Source: Bacteroidia bacterium
GTDB lineage: Bacteria; Bacteroidota; Bacteroidia; Bacteroidales; Paludibacteraceae
Direction: 5' to 3'
Assembly: GCA_021152555.1 (NCBI GenBank)
Contig: JAGKVE010000006.1
Span: forward strand, 1 to 64,000
Length of the DNA stretch: 64,000 nucleotides
The notes beneath the pieces are model-generated. The model was given only the letters and a program-made list of their open reading frames with translations, had not been told where the DNA came from and did no database searches. A program made the translations under genes and the position numbers. This document shows positions 24,480-32,386 of this stretch, piece by piece; the first letter of the stretch is position 1; every line of letters starts with the position of its first letter.

Positions 24480-25325
24480 TTATCCTTCCTGTAATACCCG
24501 CTGCATCAGTTCAGCCAGTCGCTCCGACCGCTCCAGGTTCTTCTCCTGCCGGCGGCGTTCGTCATCGGAAAGGTCTTTCTTCTTGAGCGAAGCGCGAATA
24601 CGTGTGCTGTTATGGCGTATATTCGCAGCCTGTTTCATGAATTTGTCCGGATCCGTGCGTTTGAGTTCACGGAACTTATTCATAGTTGCGCGTTCTTCGA
24701 GAAACTGCACGGCAATCGGATGCTTGCATGGGAAAATGTGGGTATCCTGATACACCTCCAGTTCATGCTGTGCCATCCGGTTACGGTCATCTAGTTCGGC
24801 AATCGCCAGTGCTTTCTCCGGGCAATTGTCAATATCCGCTCTGAGTGCTACCATCTGATGCCATGTGTTTACGCGCTCATCGTACAGTAGAATACAGAGC
24901 TGTATATCCGGATTGGTGTTATCGGTCCAGTTGATGCGGGGGAACTCATCTGCTTTGCCGGCTTTCTTTACCGGAGCAGTGCCGGTTGTCTCCCGGTCTT
25001 CTTCCGGTTGTCTCCCGGTATATGGCCCCGTGATGGTTCTGCTATCGTCCCGTATGTATCTCGTATGCCTCTTGTGTTTCCCAGCTACTCTCGCGCCAGT
25101 CTCGCGCCACTCCAGGATAGCCGACTCGTCCACCTTCTGCAGCAGCTGGTAGATCATGCGTCGGCAGAGAGCTGCTTTATTCACGCGGTTCACACGCGCC
25201 AGCTCCGTCATGAGGGGATGATGCGGGAAGATCTGCGCGAACAACTCTCTGTCGCGCTCGAAGTGTTCTTCAGATGCCAACCTGTCCTTGATCGTCTGGC
25301 GTTCTGCTATCGAATACCGCTCCAT
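24480..25325 (-). CDS. Hypothetical phage protein, shares N-terminal domain with the gene at 43494
   Basis: This 281-residue protein of unknown function has an N-terminal domain of about 70 residues (YSIAERQTIKDRL, FERDRELFAQIFPHHP, NRVNKAALCRRMIYQLL) that is clearly paralogous to the 113-residue protein at the right end of the prophage. The C-terminal 90 residues form a charged, coiled helix. It lies between the holin and the portal-side genes, so it could be a virion or lysis-regulatory protein. Confidence 0.65.
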   Translation of the reverse strand: MERYSIAERQTIKDRLASEEHFERDRELFAQIFPHHPLMTELARVNRVNKAALCRRMIYQLLQKVDESAILEWRETGARVAGKHKRHTRYIRDDSRTITGPYTGRQPEEDRETTGTAPVKKAGKADEFPRINWTDNTNPDIQLCILLYDERVNTWHQMVALRADIDNCPEKALAIAELDDRNRMAQHELEVYQDTHIFPCKHPIAVQFLEERATMNKFRELKRTDPDKFMKQAANIRHNSTRIRASLKKKDLSDDERRRQEKNLERSERLAELMQRVLQEG

Positions 25326-25326
25326 A

Positions 25327-25827
25327 TTATGATTTTTTTGATTCCACGTATTTGTTGATTGCCTCGAGATACTGCTTCAGCTTGTCTGTGCCGATAGCGT
25401 CCACTGTAGCCGCCGCCAGCTGCATCAGGTCATCCACTTTATCCTCATCTTTGTTTTTACCACGTCGCGAGTTCTCCATGATTGAGATAATCTCTATCAC
25501 CATTTCACCTATAACTACTGCAAAGGAGAGGAACGGGATACCGAATAGCGGCAAGAACTGCGCCAATGCCGAAAGCACTACGTCCAACAGCAGGAATGCA
25601 AAGAAAACTCCGAAATACTGCAGCAGTTTCGAGAGTGTGCGCCGGATACCCCATGAAGTCGTATGCTTCAAACCGGTACGCTTCGAAGCTGCTATACCGG
25701 TGATCAGATCCACTCCGGATGTCATTACTACCAGAAGCCAGGCGAACATCATTACAGCCAGCTTCACCATAAAGCGATGGATGTCCCCCTCCATCAGCGC
25801 GGGAATAAATAGCAAAAGATTTGTCAT
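25327..25827 (-). CDS. Phage holin family protein
   Basis: This 166-residue membrane protein has three hydrophobic stretches: about residues 20-45 (LAVMMFAWLLVVMTSGVDLITGI), 70-95 (LQYFGVFFAFLLLDVVLSAL) and 97-115. A charged C-terminal tail includes RRGKNKDEDKVDD. The pattern matches Bacteroidales phage holins, which open the inner membrane to release the amidase. It is the first gene of the minus-strand operon, unusually distant from the amidase gene at 42.9 kb. Confidence 0.75.
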   Translation of the reverse strand: MTNLLLFIPALMEGDIHRFMVKLAVMMFAWLLVVMTSGVDLITGIAASKRTGLKHTTSWGIRRTLSKLLQYFGVFFAFLLLDVVLSALAQFLPLFGIPFLSFAVVIGEMVIEIISIMENSRRGKNKDEDKVDDLMQLAAATVDAIGTDKLKQYLEAINKYVESKKS

Positions 25828-25852
25828 ATTATCGTATTTTTGTTTATGACTG

Positions 25853-25883
25853 CAAAGGTACTGCTTTTTTGCCGTATAGCAAA
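25853..25883 (-). promoter_or_regulatory. Late-type promoter of the holin operon with palindrome
   Basis: On the minus strand, TTTG at 25883-25880 and TACCTTTG at 25860-25853 have 19-base spacing. TTTTGC-CGTATA-GCAAAA (25867-25884) matches the palindrome of the promoters at 15923 and 32869. Confidence 0.75.
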
Positions 25884-25915
25884 AGACCTGATTTTACAGG
25901 CAAAAAATTGTGTCT

Positions 25916-25946
25916 TTTGGTATTCCGTGAAGATTTCGTAATTTTG
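25916..25946 (+). promoter_or_regulatory. Late-type promoter of the capsid module
   Basis: GTCTTTTG with TTTG at 25916-25919 and TAATTTTG at 25939-25946, 19-base spacing. It is divergent from the holin promoter about 35 bp away, so both halves of the structural genome could be switched together. Confidence 0.75.
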
Positions 25947-25973
25947 CACCGAATTTAGCGGAAAGCGGAAAAA

Positions 25974-26354
25974 ATGTGGACCTCCGAAGAAATATGCAGT
26001 ACGGTAGTGCTTTGCCCGGCAAAGTATGTAGCCGCGTGTACCGAAACCAACTTCCTTGCATCTGATGAGAACAAAGTGGTGGAGTTACGCGCTCGTGCAA
26101 GGGCACAGTTCAACCGGTCGGAGAAAAACACGGACGGCGGGAAGTTGCTCGAAGAGGATATAACTTTCACCTTCGAAGACAACAGCATCACCGCCGCCCT
26201 CCGCAAGTCCAAGTTCAAATACTGGATAGCGCGCGTATATACAATAAAAGGAAACACGCGTACGATAGGCAGCCTCCGTTATCCGGCTGTGATGGAGATG
26301 GAAGGAACCGACACCAGCGATACTCTGACGTTAAAAACCAAACAGGAAGTATAA
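25974..26354 (+). CDS. Hypothetical protein, first gene of capsid operon
   Basis: This 126-residue protein is not recognised. A central acidic beta region (DITFTFEDNSITAAL) and basic strands suggest a compact virion-assembly protein. It starts about 27 bases after the promoter's -7 element and precedes the prohead protease by 12 bases. Confidence 0.68.
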   Translation: MWTSEEICSTVVLCPAKYVAACTETNFLASDENKVVELRARARAQFNRSEKNTDGGKLLEEDITFTFEDNSITAALRKSKFKYWIARVYTIKGNTRTIGSLRYPAVMEMEGTDTSDTLTLKTKQEV

Positions 26355-26366
26355 ACAGCAACGACT

Positions 26367-27254
26367 ATGAATAACCAGATCATCAACGAGCTTCGTACCT
26401 CGCCGCTTGCGATGGTACTTACAGGAACTACAGAGATGGAGGCGGTTCTTCACGAGGCGCAGCGGCCTGCATCCGGTTATCCGGAGATCCAAGCCGTTCA
26501 GCGCGCGCAGAACGCCACCGATATCTGTAACGTCTTCAACAATTCCGGCTACAGCGCCGAGCGTATAGCTATCTTCAGCATCACCGGTATGATGTTAAAA
26601 TACGCACACTTCAACTTCAGTACTGAAGATCTCGAGTGGATCGTGCCGGGAATAGACGATATCGCATTGCTGCTCGAGTACGTTATGCAGAGCGAAGATA
26701 TCGACGGCGCTATCTTAGTCTTCAACACGCCAGGCGGTACCACGCAATCGCTGATCCGACTGGAGGAAGTGCTGAAGAATCGCACGAAACCGGTGGTAGC
26801 CGTCGTAGATGGCATGTGCGCCAGCGCCGGCATGTACGCAGCTTCTCTCTGTGATCGCATCATTGCGCTCAACAAGATGTGCAACGTCGGATCGATCGGC
26901 GTTATGGTACAGCTCGTCGATTATGGTCCGTTCTATAAGAAACAAGGCATCAAAATTATCGAGATTTATCCTCCGGAGAGTGCAGATAAGAATAAACCTT
27001 ACCGCGACGCTATCGACGGGAAAACACAGACCATGATCGATGAGGTACTTACCCCGCTGGCTGTTAACTTACAGGATATCGTACGCACGCACCGTCCGGT
27101 GGATGAATCCGTCGAAGGCGTATTATCCGGAAAGATGTTTTATGCCGAAGACGCAATCAAAGCCGGTCTGGTTGACGAGATCGGCAACTTCGAATCCGCT
27201 GTAGCCGTTATTACCGGCATCAAGGAGGGCAAGGAGATTGCACAAGCTATGTAA
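26367..27254 (+). CDS. S49-type prohead protease
   Basis: This 295-residue protein has the SppA/ClpP-like fold of phage S49 capsid proteases: NTPGGT at about 120-125 and the nucleophile motif MCASAGMYAAS with Ser153. A lysine pair in FYKKQGIK and the segment NVGSIGVMVQLVD follow. It would cleave scaffold and capsid precursors during head maturation. It lies directly before the capsid candidate, the usual order. Confidence 0.88.
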   Translation: MNNQIINELRTSPLAMVLTGTTEMEAVLHEAQRPASGYPEIQAVQRAQNATDICNVFNNSGYSAERIAIFSITGMMLKYAHFNFSTEDLEWIVPGIDDIALLLEYVMQSEDIDGAILVFNTPGGTTQSLIRLEEVLKNRTKPVVAVVDGMCASAGMYAASLCDRIIALNKMCNVGSIGVMVQLVDYGPFYKKQGIKIIEIYPPESADKNKPYRDAIDGKTQTMIDEVLTPLAVNLQDIVRTHRPVDESVEGVLSGKMFYAEDAIKAGLVDEIGNFESAVAVITGIKEGKEIAQAM

Positions 27255-27301
27255 ATCCGTCACATATAATTATAGTACTAATCCTTTAACTTTTTTTCGC
27301 A

Positions 27302-29278
27302 ATGAAGAAATGGCAAAAAAATGTTGCGGCTATTCTCAAAACGATGGGTATCAGCCGCGAGAAAGTAGCCGCCGGTAACATCTCCGCGGAAGAGTGGAAG
27401 CAGATTGAGGAGTCCTACAAGACCGCTCATGGCAAAACTCTGGCCGAGGACAAGGAAGCCGGTGAGGAAGCCGATCCCGACCCGGATCCGGATCCCCAAG
27501 CTGCACAGGCTACACAGCTGAGCGACGAAGAGCGTACCGCTATCGCCGACATGCTGGGTGTGGATCCTGCTCAGGTAGCTCAGGAGCCCGCCGCTGCAGC
27601 ACAGCAAGCCGCACAGGCTGCACAGGCTGCACGCCAGCAAGCCGCACAGATGGCACAGCAGCCGGAACCCAAGAAGCCGGTAGTGGTAGGTGCCATGAAG
27701 CGTGCAAACGTGTTCGGCGGTCCTCATACCGCTACTCACTTGTACGGAATCGAGCACGAGCTCTATTCCCGTGAGAAGTTCTACAACCAACTGACCGGCG
27801 CTTCTGCAGTGAACGAATCACCGCGCGGCGAAGAGGTTCAGATGGTTCAGCGTGACTTCCTGAAGATGGCAGGTCTCGTGTCCCAGCGTCTTACGCAACT
27901 GCGTGAGGCCGGCGCACTGGCAAGCCTGACCATGGCAAGCCTCCATGGCGAGGGTCAGATCAACATGGTACCGCCGACCTCCGAGCTCGGTGAGTATCTG
28001 GTACGTCGTACGGACGCGATCATCGCGTACTTCAAGGAGGTTCCTTCCGTCCGCGGTACGATTTTCCCGGTTCACAGCAACGTGCAGAACGCAGAGGTAG
28101 CTATCAGCGCTATCGTTGGCGAGCTGTCGCAAGGCTATCGTGAGGGTCGTATCTTCAAGGGTGGCATGCAGTTCACTCCGGACAAGTACAAGGTGGATGA
28201 CCTGATGTTTAAGTTCAACTTTGTCGATCTCGTACGTCTCGAGAAGGAGTACATCGGCTGGCTGAACCGCAACGAGGGATCTGCTATCATCAAGTGGACC
28301 TTCATCGAGTGGGTACTGGTTCATTACGGTACGCAGCTCATCAAAGAGCAGAGCATCCGTAACGTGATCGGTGTACGCGTTCCCCAACAGAACGTGAAAG
28401 CCAACCCGTCCAACCTGTCTGCTGACGGTGCATTGCGCGCCATCACACGCGCTATCCGTCAGTACCGCGTACTGCCGTTCGATTCGATCGGTACGTATGA
28501 CGCCGATACGATGCTCGACACCGTAGAGGCATTCGCCGACGAGGTGGTGAAGGCACACGGCGGTCTGGATGATTTGAAGATCTACCTGAACAAGCGCCAC
28601 CAACGCTGGTACATCCGCGCGTACCGTGAGAAATACGGTAAGGATGCAGACTTCACCGGCGCTAACGCTCAGCTCGTGGATCTTGATCCGGCATCGCTCG
28701 TATGGGTACCGAACATGAAGGAGAACGACTTCATCATGTTTGCCATGGAGCCGGGTAACATCGAGCTCCTGGAGAACAAACCGGGCGAGATGCTGGCATT
28801 CGACTTCACTCCGGAGTTCGAGGGCGTAGCTGTCAAGAGCCGTTGGAAAGAAGGTTCTCACGCCACCAAGGCAGGCGCTCCGTTCAAATCGGAGGCAGAC
28901 CTGAAGGCTGACAACTTCGAGCATCAGTTCATCTTCGTGAACAACCCTGCAAGCGCTCTGACGCTGGCAGCCACGGTTGATCTGAGCGGTAACACGCTCT
29001 TCACCATCAGTGGCAACACTGCAGTGACGACTGCCAATGGCGTAGCTACCGACCGCGTGATTACGCTCGTAGCAGCAGCTGCAGGCGCAGAGGTGAAGAA
29101 ATCCGGCGTGTTCGAGAAGATCGAGTCCGCTTTCACTGCAGGCGCCAAAGGTGACTATATCGAGGTCTATCCGGAACTGGAGGACGCGACCGTCACCATC
29201 GACGGCGAGAGCGTAACCATCACGCGTCCGACCGGCAAGCTGCTGGAGTTGGGCCGCAAAGTAACGCCGGCGGTGTAA
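27302..29278 (+). CDS. Major capsid protein candidate with scaffold-like N-terminus
   Basis: This 658-residue protein is in the position of the major capsid protein after the protease. Residues 1-135 are charged and then rich in Ala, Gln, Pro and Asp-Pro repeats (DPDPDPD), like a scaffolding or delta domain that the protease would remove. Residues 135-535 form the putative shell domain. The last 110 residues (TLAATVDLSGNTLFTISG, VTIDGESVTITRPTG) are strand-rich, like an immunoglobulin-type surface domain. The high codon bias and GC content also suit an abundant structural protein. No sequence motif proves the HK97 fold. Confidence 0.72.
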   Translation: MKKWQKNVAAILKTMGISREKVAAGNISAEEWKQIEESYKTAHGKTLAEDKEAGEEADPDPDPDPQAAQATQLSDEERTAIADMLGVDPAQVAQEPAAAAQQAAQAAQAARQQAAQMAQQPEPKKPVVVGAMKRANVFGGPHTATHLYGIEHELYSREKFYNQLTGASAVNESPRGEEVQMVQRDFLKMAGLVSQRLTQLREAGALASLTMASLHGEGQINMVPPTSELGEYLVRRTDAIIAYFKEVPSVRGTIFPVHSNVQNAEVAISAIVGELSQGYREGRIFKGGMQFTPDKYKVDDLMFKFNFVDLVRLEKEYIGWLNRNEGSAIIKWTFIEWVLVHYGTQLIKEQSIRNVIGVRVPQQNVKANPSNLSADGALRAITRAIRQYRVLPFDSIGTYDADTMLDTVEAFADEVVKAHGGLDDLKIYLNKRHQRWYIRAYREKYGKDADFTGANAQLVDLDPASLVWVPNMKENDFIMFAMEPGNIELLENKPGEMLAFDFTPEFEGVAVKSRWKEGSHATKAGAPFKSEADLKADNFEHQFIFVNNPASALTLAATVDLSGNTLFTISGNTAVTTANGVATDRVITLVAAAAGAEVKKSGVFEKIESAFTAGAKGDYIEVYPELEDATVTIDGESVTITRPTGKLLELGRKVTPAV

Positions 29279-29360
29279 GGTAACGGGAATCGGAGCGGCG
29301 CTTTTTAGCCATAGGCGCCCTCCGTGACCCTATTTGTTCAACTATTAAAACAGTACAACT

Positions 29361-29900
29361 ATGCCTGTTAAGAATATTAAGAAATCCGACGTGGTGGCGA
29401 AAGCGAAATCCGCCAAGTTCTCGTATATCATCACCCTCATTGCTGCAGCCGTAATCGACTGGAAAGCAGTGAGCGCAATCGTAAGCGCACTCGATGGTGC
29501 CAAGCTTACCTCCAAGATTCCGTTCCTGGAAGGCGTAACCGAAGAAGACGAGATGCACGTGATTGAGTGCAAGGCCGGTACAGTAGTACCAGTAATCAAT
29601 CCGGGGGAGGCCCCGATGGATGGCAATGCACAAATCACCGGTATCGTAGAGGGCTTGGATGAGAAGACGCTGGATTGGGCTTATAGCATGCAAGGCGAAG
29701 AGGTGGTAGCTATCGTAGAACGCTGCTCCGATGGTAAGAAGTTCGCCTTCTTGAACCCTTGCACCGGAGGTCTTACCTTCCAGTACCAGTCCATCGGTGC
29801 TCAAGACGGTGGCAATGCCGGAATCAACTTCCAGCTGACCGGTTCGGATTGTCCGAAGCCTATGCTGGTGTACGAACCGGCTACTGCATCGCAGGGCTAA
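29361..29900 (+). CDS. Putative tail tube or head-decoration protein
   Basis: This 179-residue beta-rich protein follows the capsid gene after 82 bases. The segment DGKKFAFLNPCTGGLTFQYQ and the following strand-rich C-terminus would suit a tail tube or head-surface protein. The call rests on context only. It is the last gene before the accessory island, and a terminator follows. Confidence 0.55.
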   Translation: MPVKNIKKSDVVAKAKSAKFSYIITLIAAAVIDWKAVSAIVSALDGAKLTSKIPFLEGVTEEDEMHVIECKAGTVVPVINPGEAPMDGNAQITGIVEGLDEKTLDWAYSMQGEEVVAIVERCSDGKKFAFLNPCTGGLTFQYQSIGAQDGGNAGINFQLTGSDCPKPMLVYEPATASQG

Positions 29901-29959
29901 TCGGGAGGTCCGGAAAGAAAACCCGTAAGGGCTTTTGCATAAGTGTTATATGTGTTTTG

Positions 29960-29990
29960 GAGAGGGGAGCCGCAAGGCTTCTCTCTTTTT
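29960..29990 (+). terminator. Terminator of the capsid operon
   Basis: GAGAG and GAGCC pair with GGCTTCTCTC around a GCAA loop, followed by TTTTT. Confidence 0.75.
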
Positions 29991-30007
29991 GTGTTTTACA
30001 GCATATT

Positions 30008-30068
30008 TTGCGCAAAAGTGATTAAAAAACGCACTTTTCGGAAAAATAATTGCCCGAAAACTTGCACA
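30008..30068 (+). repeat. 61-bp direct repeat, copy 1 (upstream of NYN gene)
   Basis: Sixty-one bases are identical to 31044-31104. The repeat contains an AAAAGTG/CACTTTT inverted pair and ends at the -33 element of the promoter that follows. Two unrelated accessory genes thus share one upstream block, a sign of cassette exchange by homologous recombination. Confidence 0.85.
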
Positions 30069-30092
30069 TGTGAAAAAAAAGCAGTACTTTTG
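30062..30092 (+). promoter_or_regulatory. Promoter of the NYN cassette
   Basis: TTG at 30062-30064 and TACTTTTG at 30085-30092 with a 20-base, A-rich spacer ending in GCAG. It closely resembles the tRNA-Ser and tRNA-Thr promoters of the host. Confidence 0.75.
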
Positions 30093-30104
30093 CAGCGAAA
30101 AATA

Positions 30105-30204
30105 AAAATCCGACGCCCATAGGTGGGCTCAAAATCCGACACCCGTAGGCGGGTAAAGACGATTCCCGGAAGGGATAGAGCCGCAAGAAATTGCGGCTCT
30201 AATA
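30105..30204 (+). ncRNA. Structured leader RNA with two tandem covarying hairpins
   Basis: A 26-base unit occurs twice (30105-30130 and 30131-30156). Each carries a five-base-pair hairpin with a TAGG loop: GCCCA/TGGGC in the first and ACCCG/CGGGT in the second. The differences are compensatory, so pairing is kept. A third hairpin lies at 30162-30175, and a fourth is a 10-bp stem AGAGCCGCAA/TTGCGGCTCT with a GAAA loop (30177-30200). The leader ends about 17 bases before the NYN gene. It may be a regulatory leader or a repeat-containing antitoxin RNA. Confidence 0.65.
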
Positions 30205-30220
30205 ATAAAAAACAAGTACT

Positions 30221-30835
30221 ATGACAACAAAAGTAAACATTCTTATTGACGGAGGATTCTTTACTCAAAAGTACAAAGAGCGCACCGGTAGGTTACCGCG
30301 CGCCAATGACATAGAGGCAGAAGTAACTCCTATTATGCAAGCATTAAGTGCCAAAACAAATGGAGCAACTAATGATATTCTATTCAGAGTTTATTATTAT
30401 GATTGCCGTCCTTATGAAGGAGTGCATACCAAACCGGGCGCAACCAAACCGACAGATTTCAAACAAGCTCCCAGTTTCCCGATAAAAGAGAGAGTATTAC
30501 GAGAGCTAGGACAGAAAGAGCAGTTTGCTATACGCTTAGGTGAGTTATCTTTCAATGGCTGGAGGCAAATCACCGTTCAAGATGATTCTGGTAATGATGT
30601 TATTGACTATTCTCCCATCTTTCACCAGAAAGGCGTAGATATGAAAGTTGGACTTGACATGGCCCTTATGGGATTAAAACATACTTGTGATAAAATAGTG
30701 TTAGTCGCTGGCGACTCCGATTTTATCGCTCCAATAAAATTCGTCAGAAAGGAAGGACTTCAAGTATATTTATATTCAATGGGACATCAGATCAAAACAA
30801 AATTAAGAGAGCATTGCGATTTTATTTTGTCATAA
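30221..30835 (+). CDS. NYN-domain (LabA/PIN-like) nuclease protein
   Basis: This 204-residue protein has the NYN domain of the PIN-like nuclease fold. The first acidic residue is in NILIDGGFF, further aspartates are in KGVDMKVGLDM, and the last pair is in VAGDSDFIAPI, followed by the family's RKEGLQVYLYS strand. These residues form a metal-dependent active site that cuts RNA in characterised relatives. It has its own promoter, structured leader and terminator in the middle of the structural genes, so it is an accessory gene likely expressed in the lysogen. A defence or toxin role is an inference. Confidence 0.85.
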   Translation: MTTKVNILIDGGFFTQKYKERTGRLPRANDIEAEVTPIMQALSAKTNGATNDILFRVYYYDCRPYEGVHTKPGATKPTDFKQAPSFPIKERVLRELGQKEQFAIRLGELSFNGWRQITVQDDSGNDVIDYSPIFHQKGVDMKVGLDMALMGLKHTCDKIVLVAGDSDFIAPIKFVRKEGLQVYLYSMGHQIKTKLREHCDFILS

Positions 30836-30859
30836 AACATTATATATTCGCGTCACGAT

Positions 30860-30885
30860 AGCACCCGAAGATGGGTGCTTTTTTT
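30860..30885 (+). terminator. Terminator of the NYN cassette
   Basis: AGCACCC (30860-30866) pairs with GGGTGCT (30873-30879), followed by seven T residues. The terminator after the Abi gene (32161-32185) has the same stem. Confidence 0.88.
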
Positions 30886-30933
30886 GTGTTTATACCCACC
30901 GACCGATGACCTGGAGATGACCAACTCCCAAAA

Positions 30934-30997
30934 TCGAACGAATAGAACGGTTCTGTCGAACGAATCGAACGAATCGAAAATGTGATCCAAAAATCAC
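30934..30997. repeat. TCGAACGAAT short repeats and small hairpin
   Basis: TCGAACGAAT occurs at 30934, 30956 and 30965, followed by a GTGAT/ATCAC hairpin at 30982-30997. Nothing else is visible between the NYN terminator and the second 61-bp repeat. Confidence 0.4.
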
Positions 30998-31043
30998 GTT
31001 TTTGGCAAAAAGACCCTCGAAAACGGGATCCAAATTGGATTTC

Positions 31044-31104
31044 TTGCGCAAAAGTGATTAAAAAACGCACTTTTCGGAAAAATAATTGCCCGAAAACTTG
31101 CACA
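31044..31104 (+). repeat. 61-bp direct repeat, copy 2 (upstream of Abi gene)
   Basis: Identical to 30008-30068. After the repeat the sequence diverges immediately, including the promoter spacer and -7 element, so only the upstream block is shared. Confidence 0.85.
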
Positions 31105-31128
31105 AATCGGAAAATTGTTGTATCTTTG
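31098..31128 (+). promoter_or_regulatory. Promoter of the Abi cassette
   Basis: TTG at 31098-31100 (end of the 61-bp repeat) and TATCTTTG at 31121-31128 with 20-base spacing. Confidence 0.72.
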
Positions 31129-31132
31129 CAGC

Positions 31133-31239
31133 GTCATTAGAAATAGTGACCTCTATACTTAGAGTAAAGTGCTGTTTCACGCGTTGAGATAACACTATAA
31201 AATGGAAACCGGTGGGAGGTCTTAGCACCTCCCTTTTTT
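31133..31239 (+). ncRNA. Structured RNA ending in a terminator before the Abi gene
   Basis: The RNA begins with GTCATTA-GAAA-TAGTGAC (31133-31150), then CTCTA-TACT-TAGAG (31152-31165). A domain closed by GTTTC and GAAAC follows, containing the motif AACACTATA, and then a perfect intrinsic terminator GGGAGGT/ACCTCCC with six T residues (31214-31239). The gene's ATG is only 10 bases after the T-run. A promoter, structured RNA, terminator and then the toxin gene is the layout of type III toxin-antitoxin systems, in which the RNA is the antitoxin and read-through supplies the toxin. Confidence 0.7.
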
Positions 31240-31249
31240 ATTAAAAAAT

Positions 31250-32125
31250 ATGAGCGACAGAAAAACAGCTACAACGATTGATGAACAATTAACCCGTCTG
31301 CAGAGCCGGGGAATGACGATTAACGACATGGAACATGCTCGCAAGGTTCTATTGAGCGTGGGCTATTTCCGTATGGGTTTCTACTGGTATGGCTTCGAGA
31401 TACCGAAGCACAGGAAGAAAGGCATACACAAGTTCCGTAAGGATACAACATGGGAAAAGGTGGAAGCTCTGTATGATTTTGATGACCGCTTCCGCAATCT
31501 CCTTTCTTTCTATCTGCAGACAATCGAGACGGACATCCGTACGCACATCACCTATATCGTGTCAAATCATTATAAGACAGACCCGATTTGGTTTGTTAAT
31601 CCGGCCTGCGTTGGAGAGGCTTTCATTGACGAGTTTCGCGCCGGATATCCGAAGATCAAACGGAATAACGATGTTATTCGGAAGCATCATCGCAAGTATC
31701 CGGAAGATACATACGCACCGGCATGGAAAACATTAGAGTTCCTGACATTCGGCGAAGTGCAACATCTCTACCTCAATATTTTGGACGAACCGTTGCGTCA
31801 GCAGGTTTATGCGCGCTATAGTATAGCGGATGAAGATGTATTTAAGTCGTACATTGATATTCTGCGAATCATCCGGAATGTATGCGCCCATAGTCATATT
31901 TTGTATGACAAACGGCTGTACGATGGAATTGTCGGCAGGCGTGAATTGTTGGGGCTGGAAGCGGGGGAGGAGTTCTCTATCGTGGGTATTCTCAAGCTAA
32001 TCTATTATATGCTACGGCAAATAGATCCAAATAAGGAAACAGAGATGCGTAACTCTCTCCGCTCGCTCGTCAATCAAGTTGAATACGATAGCGTAAGATT
32101 CGCAATATCACGGTTAGCCTTTTAA
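31250..32125 (+). CDS. Abi-like (AbiD/AbiF family) HEPN-type protein
   Basis: This 291-residue protein matches the Abi_2 family of abortive-infection proteins: N-terminal QLTRLQSRGMTINDMEHARKVL and GYFRMGFYWY, then FDDRFRNLLSFYLQTIETDIRTHI, and the C-terminal RNVCAH motif, Arg209-x4-His214, the HEPN ribonuclease signature. Such proteins are thought to cut RNA and stop growth on phage infection. The upstream structured RNA and terminator suggest RNA-based control. The cassette has its own promoter and terminator within the prophage and would protect the lysogen from other phages (inference from family). Confidence 0.87.
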   Translation: MSDRKTATTIDEQLTRLQSRGMTINDMEHARKVLLSVGYFRMGFYWYGFEIPKHRKKGIHKFRKDTTWEKVEALYDFDDRFRNLLSFYLQTIETDIRTHITYIVSNHYKTDPIWFVNPACVGEAFIDEFRAGYPKIKRNNDVIRKHHRKYPEDTYAPAWKTLEFLTFGEVQHLYLNILDEPLRQQVYARYSIADEDVFKSYIDILRIIRNVCAHSHILYDKRLYDGIVGRRELLGLEAGEEFSIVGILKLIYYMLRQIDPNKETEMRNSLRSLVNQVEYDSVRFAISRLAF

Positions 32126-32160
32126 CCACCGACTCACATACGAGAGACCTACGAGACGAT

Positions 32161-32185
32161 AGCACCCCGCTGCGGGTGCTTTTTT
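32161..32185 (+). terminator. Terminator of the Abi cassette
   Basis: AGCACCC (32161-32167) pairs with GGGTGCT (32174-32180), followed by T residues, homologous to the NYN cassette terminator. Just after it, GTACCCAAAA/TTTTGGGTAC (32188-32213) forms another perfect 10-bp hairpin. Confidence 0.88.
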
Positions 32186-32323
32186 ATGTACCCAAAAACG
32201 GGATTTTGGGTACACGTTTTGCTCTGAATGTACCCGAAAAACGGGATTTTTGGAACGAAATTTGCCGTTTTTTGCAGAAATTTTCCAAAAAACGACCATT
32301 TCTTGCATTTTTTTGCCCAAAAA

Positions 32324-32355
32324 TTTGCTCATGTCAAAAAAAAGCAGTACCTTTG
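32324..32355 (+). promoter_or_regulatory. Promoter of the third accessory cassette
   Basis: TTTG at 32324-32327 and TACCTTTG at 32348-32355, 20-base spacing, with the same A-rich spacer and GCAG as the NYN promoter. A perfect GTCTCT/AGAGAC hairpin (32370-32386) immediately precedes the first start codon. Confidence 0.75.
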
Positions 32356-32386
32356 CATCGATGCCATTCGTCTCTCCGGAAGAGAC

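Noticed and set aside
27818..28924. 368-codon minus-strand frame opposite the capsid gene
   Set aside because: It is a shadow of the strongly biased codon use of the capsid gene; no promoter or recognisable domain.
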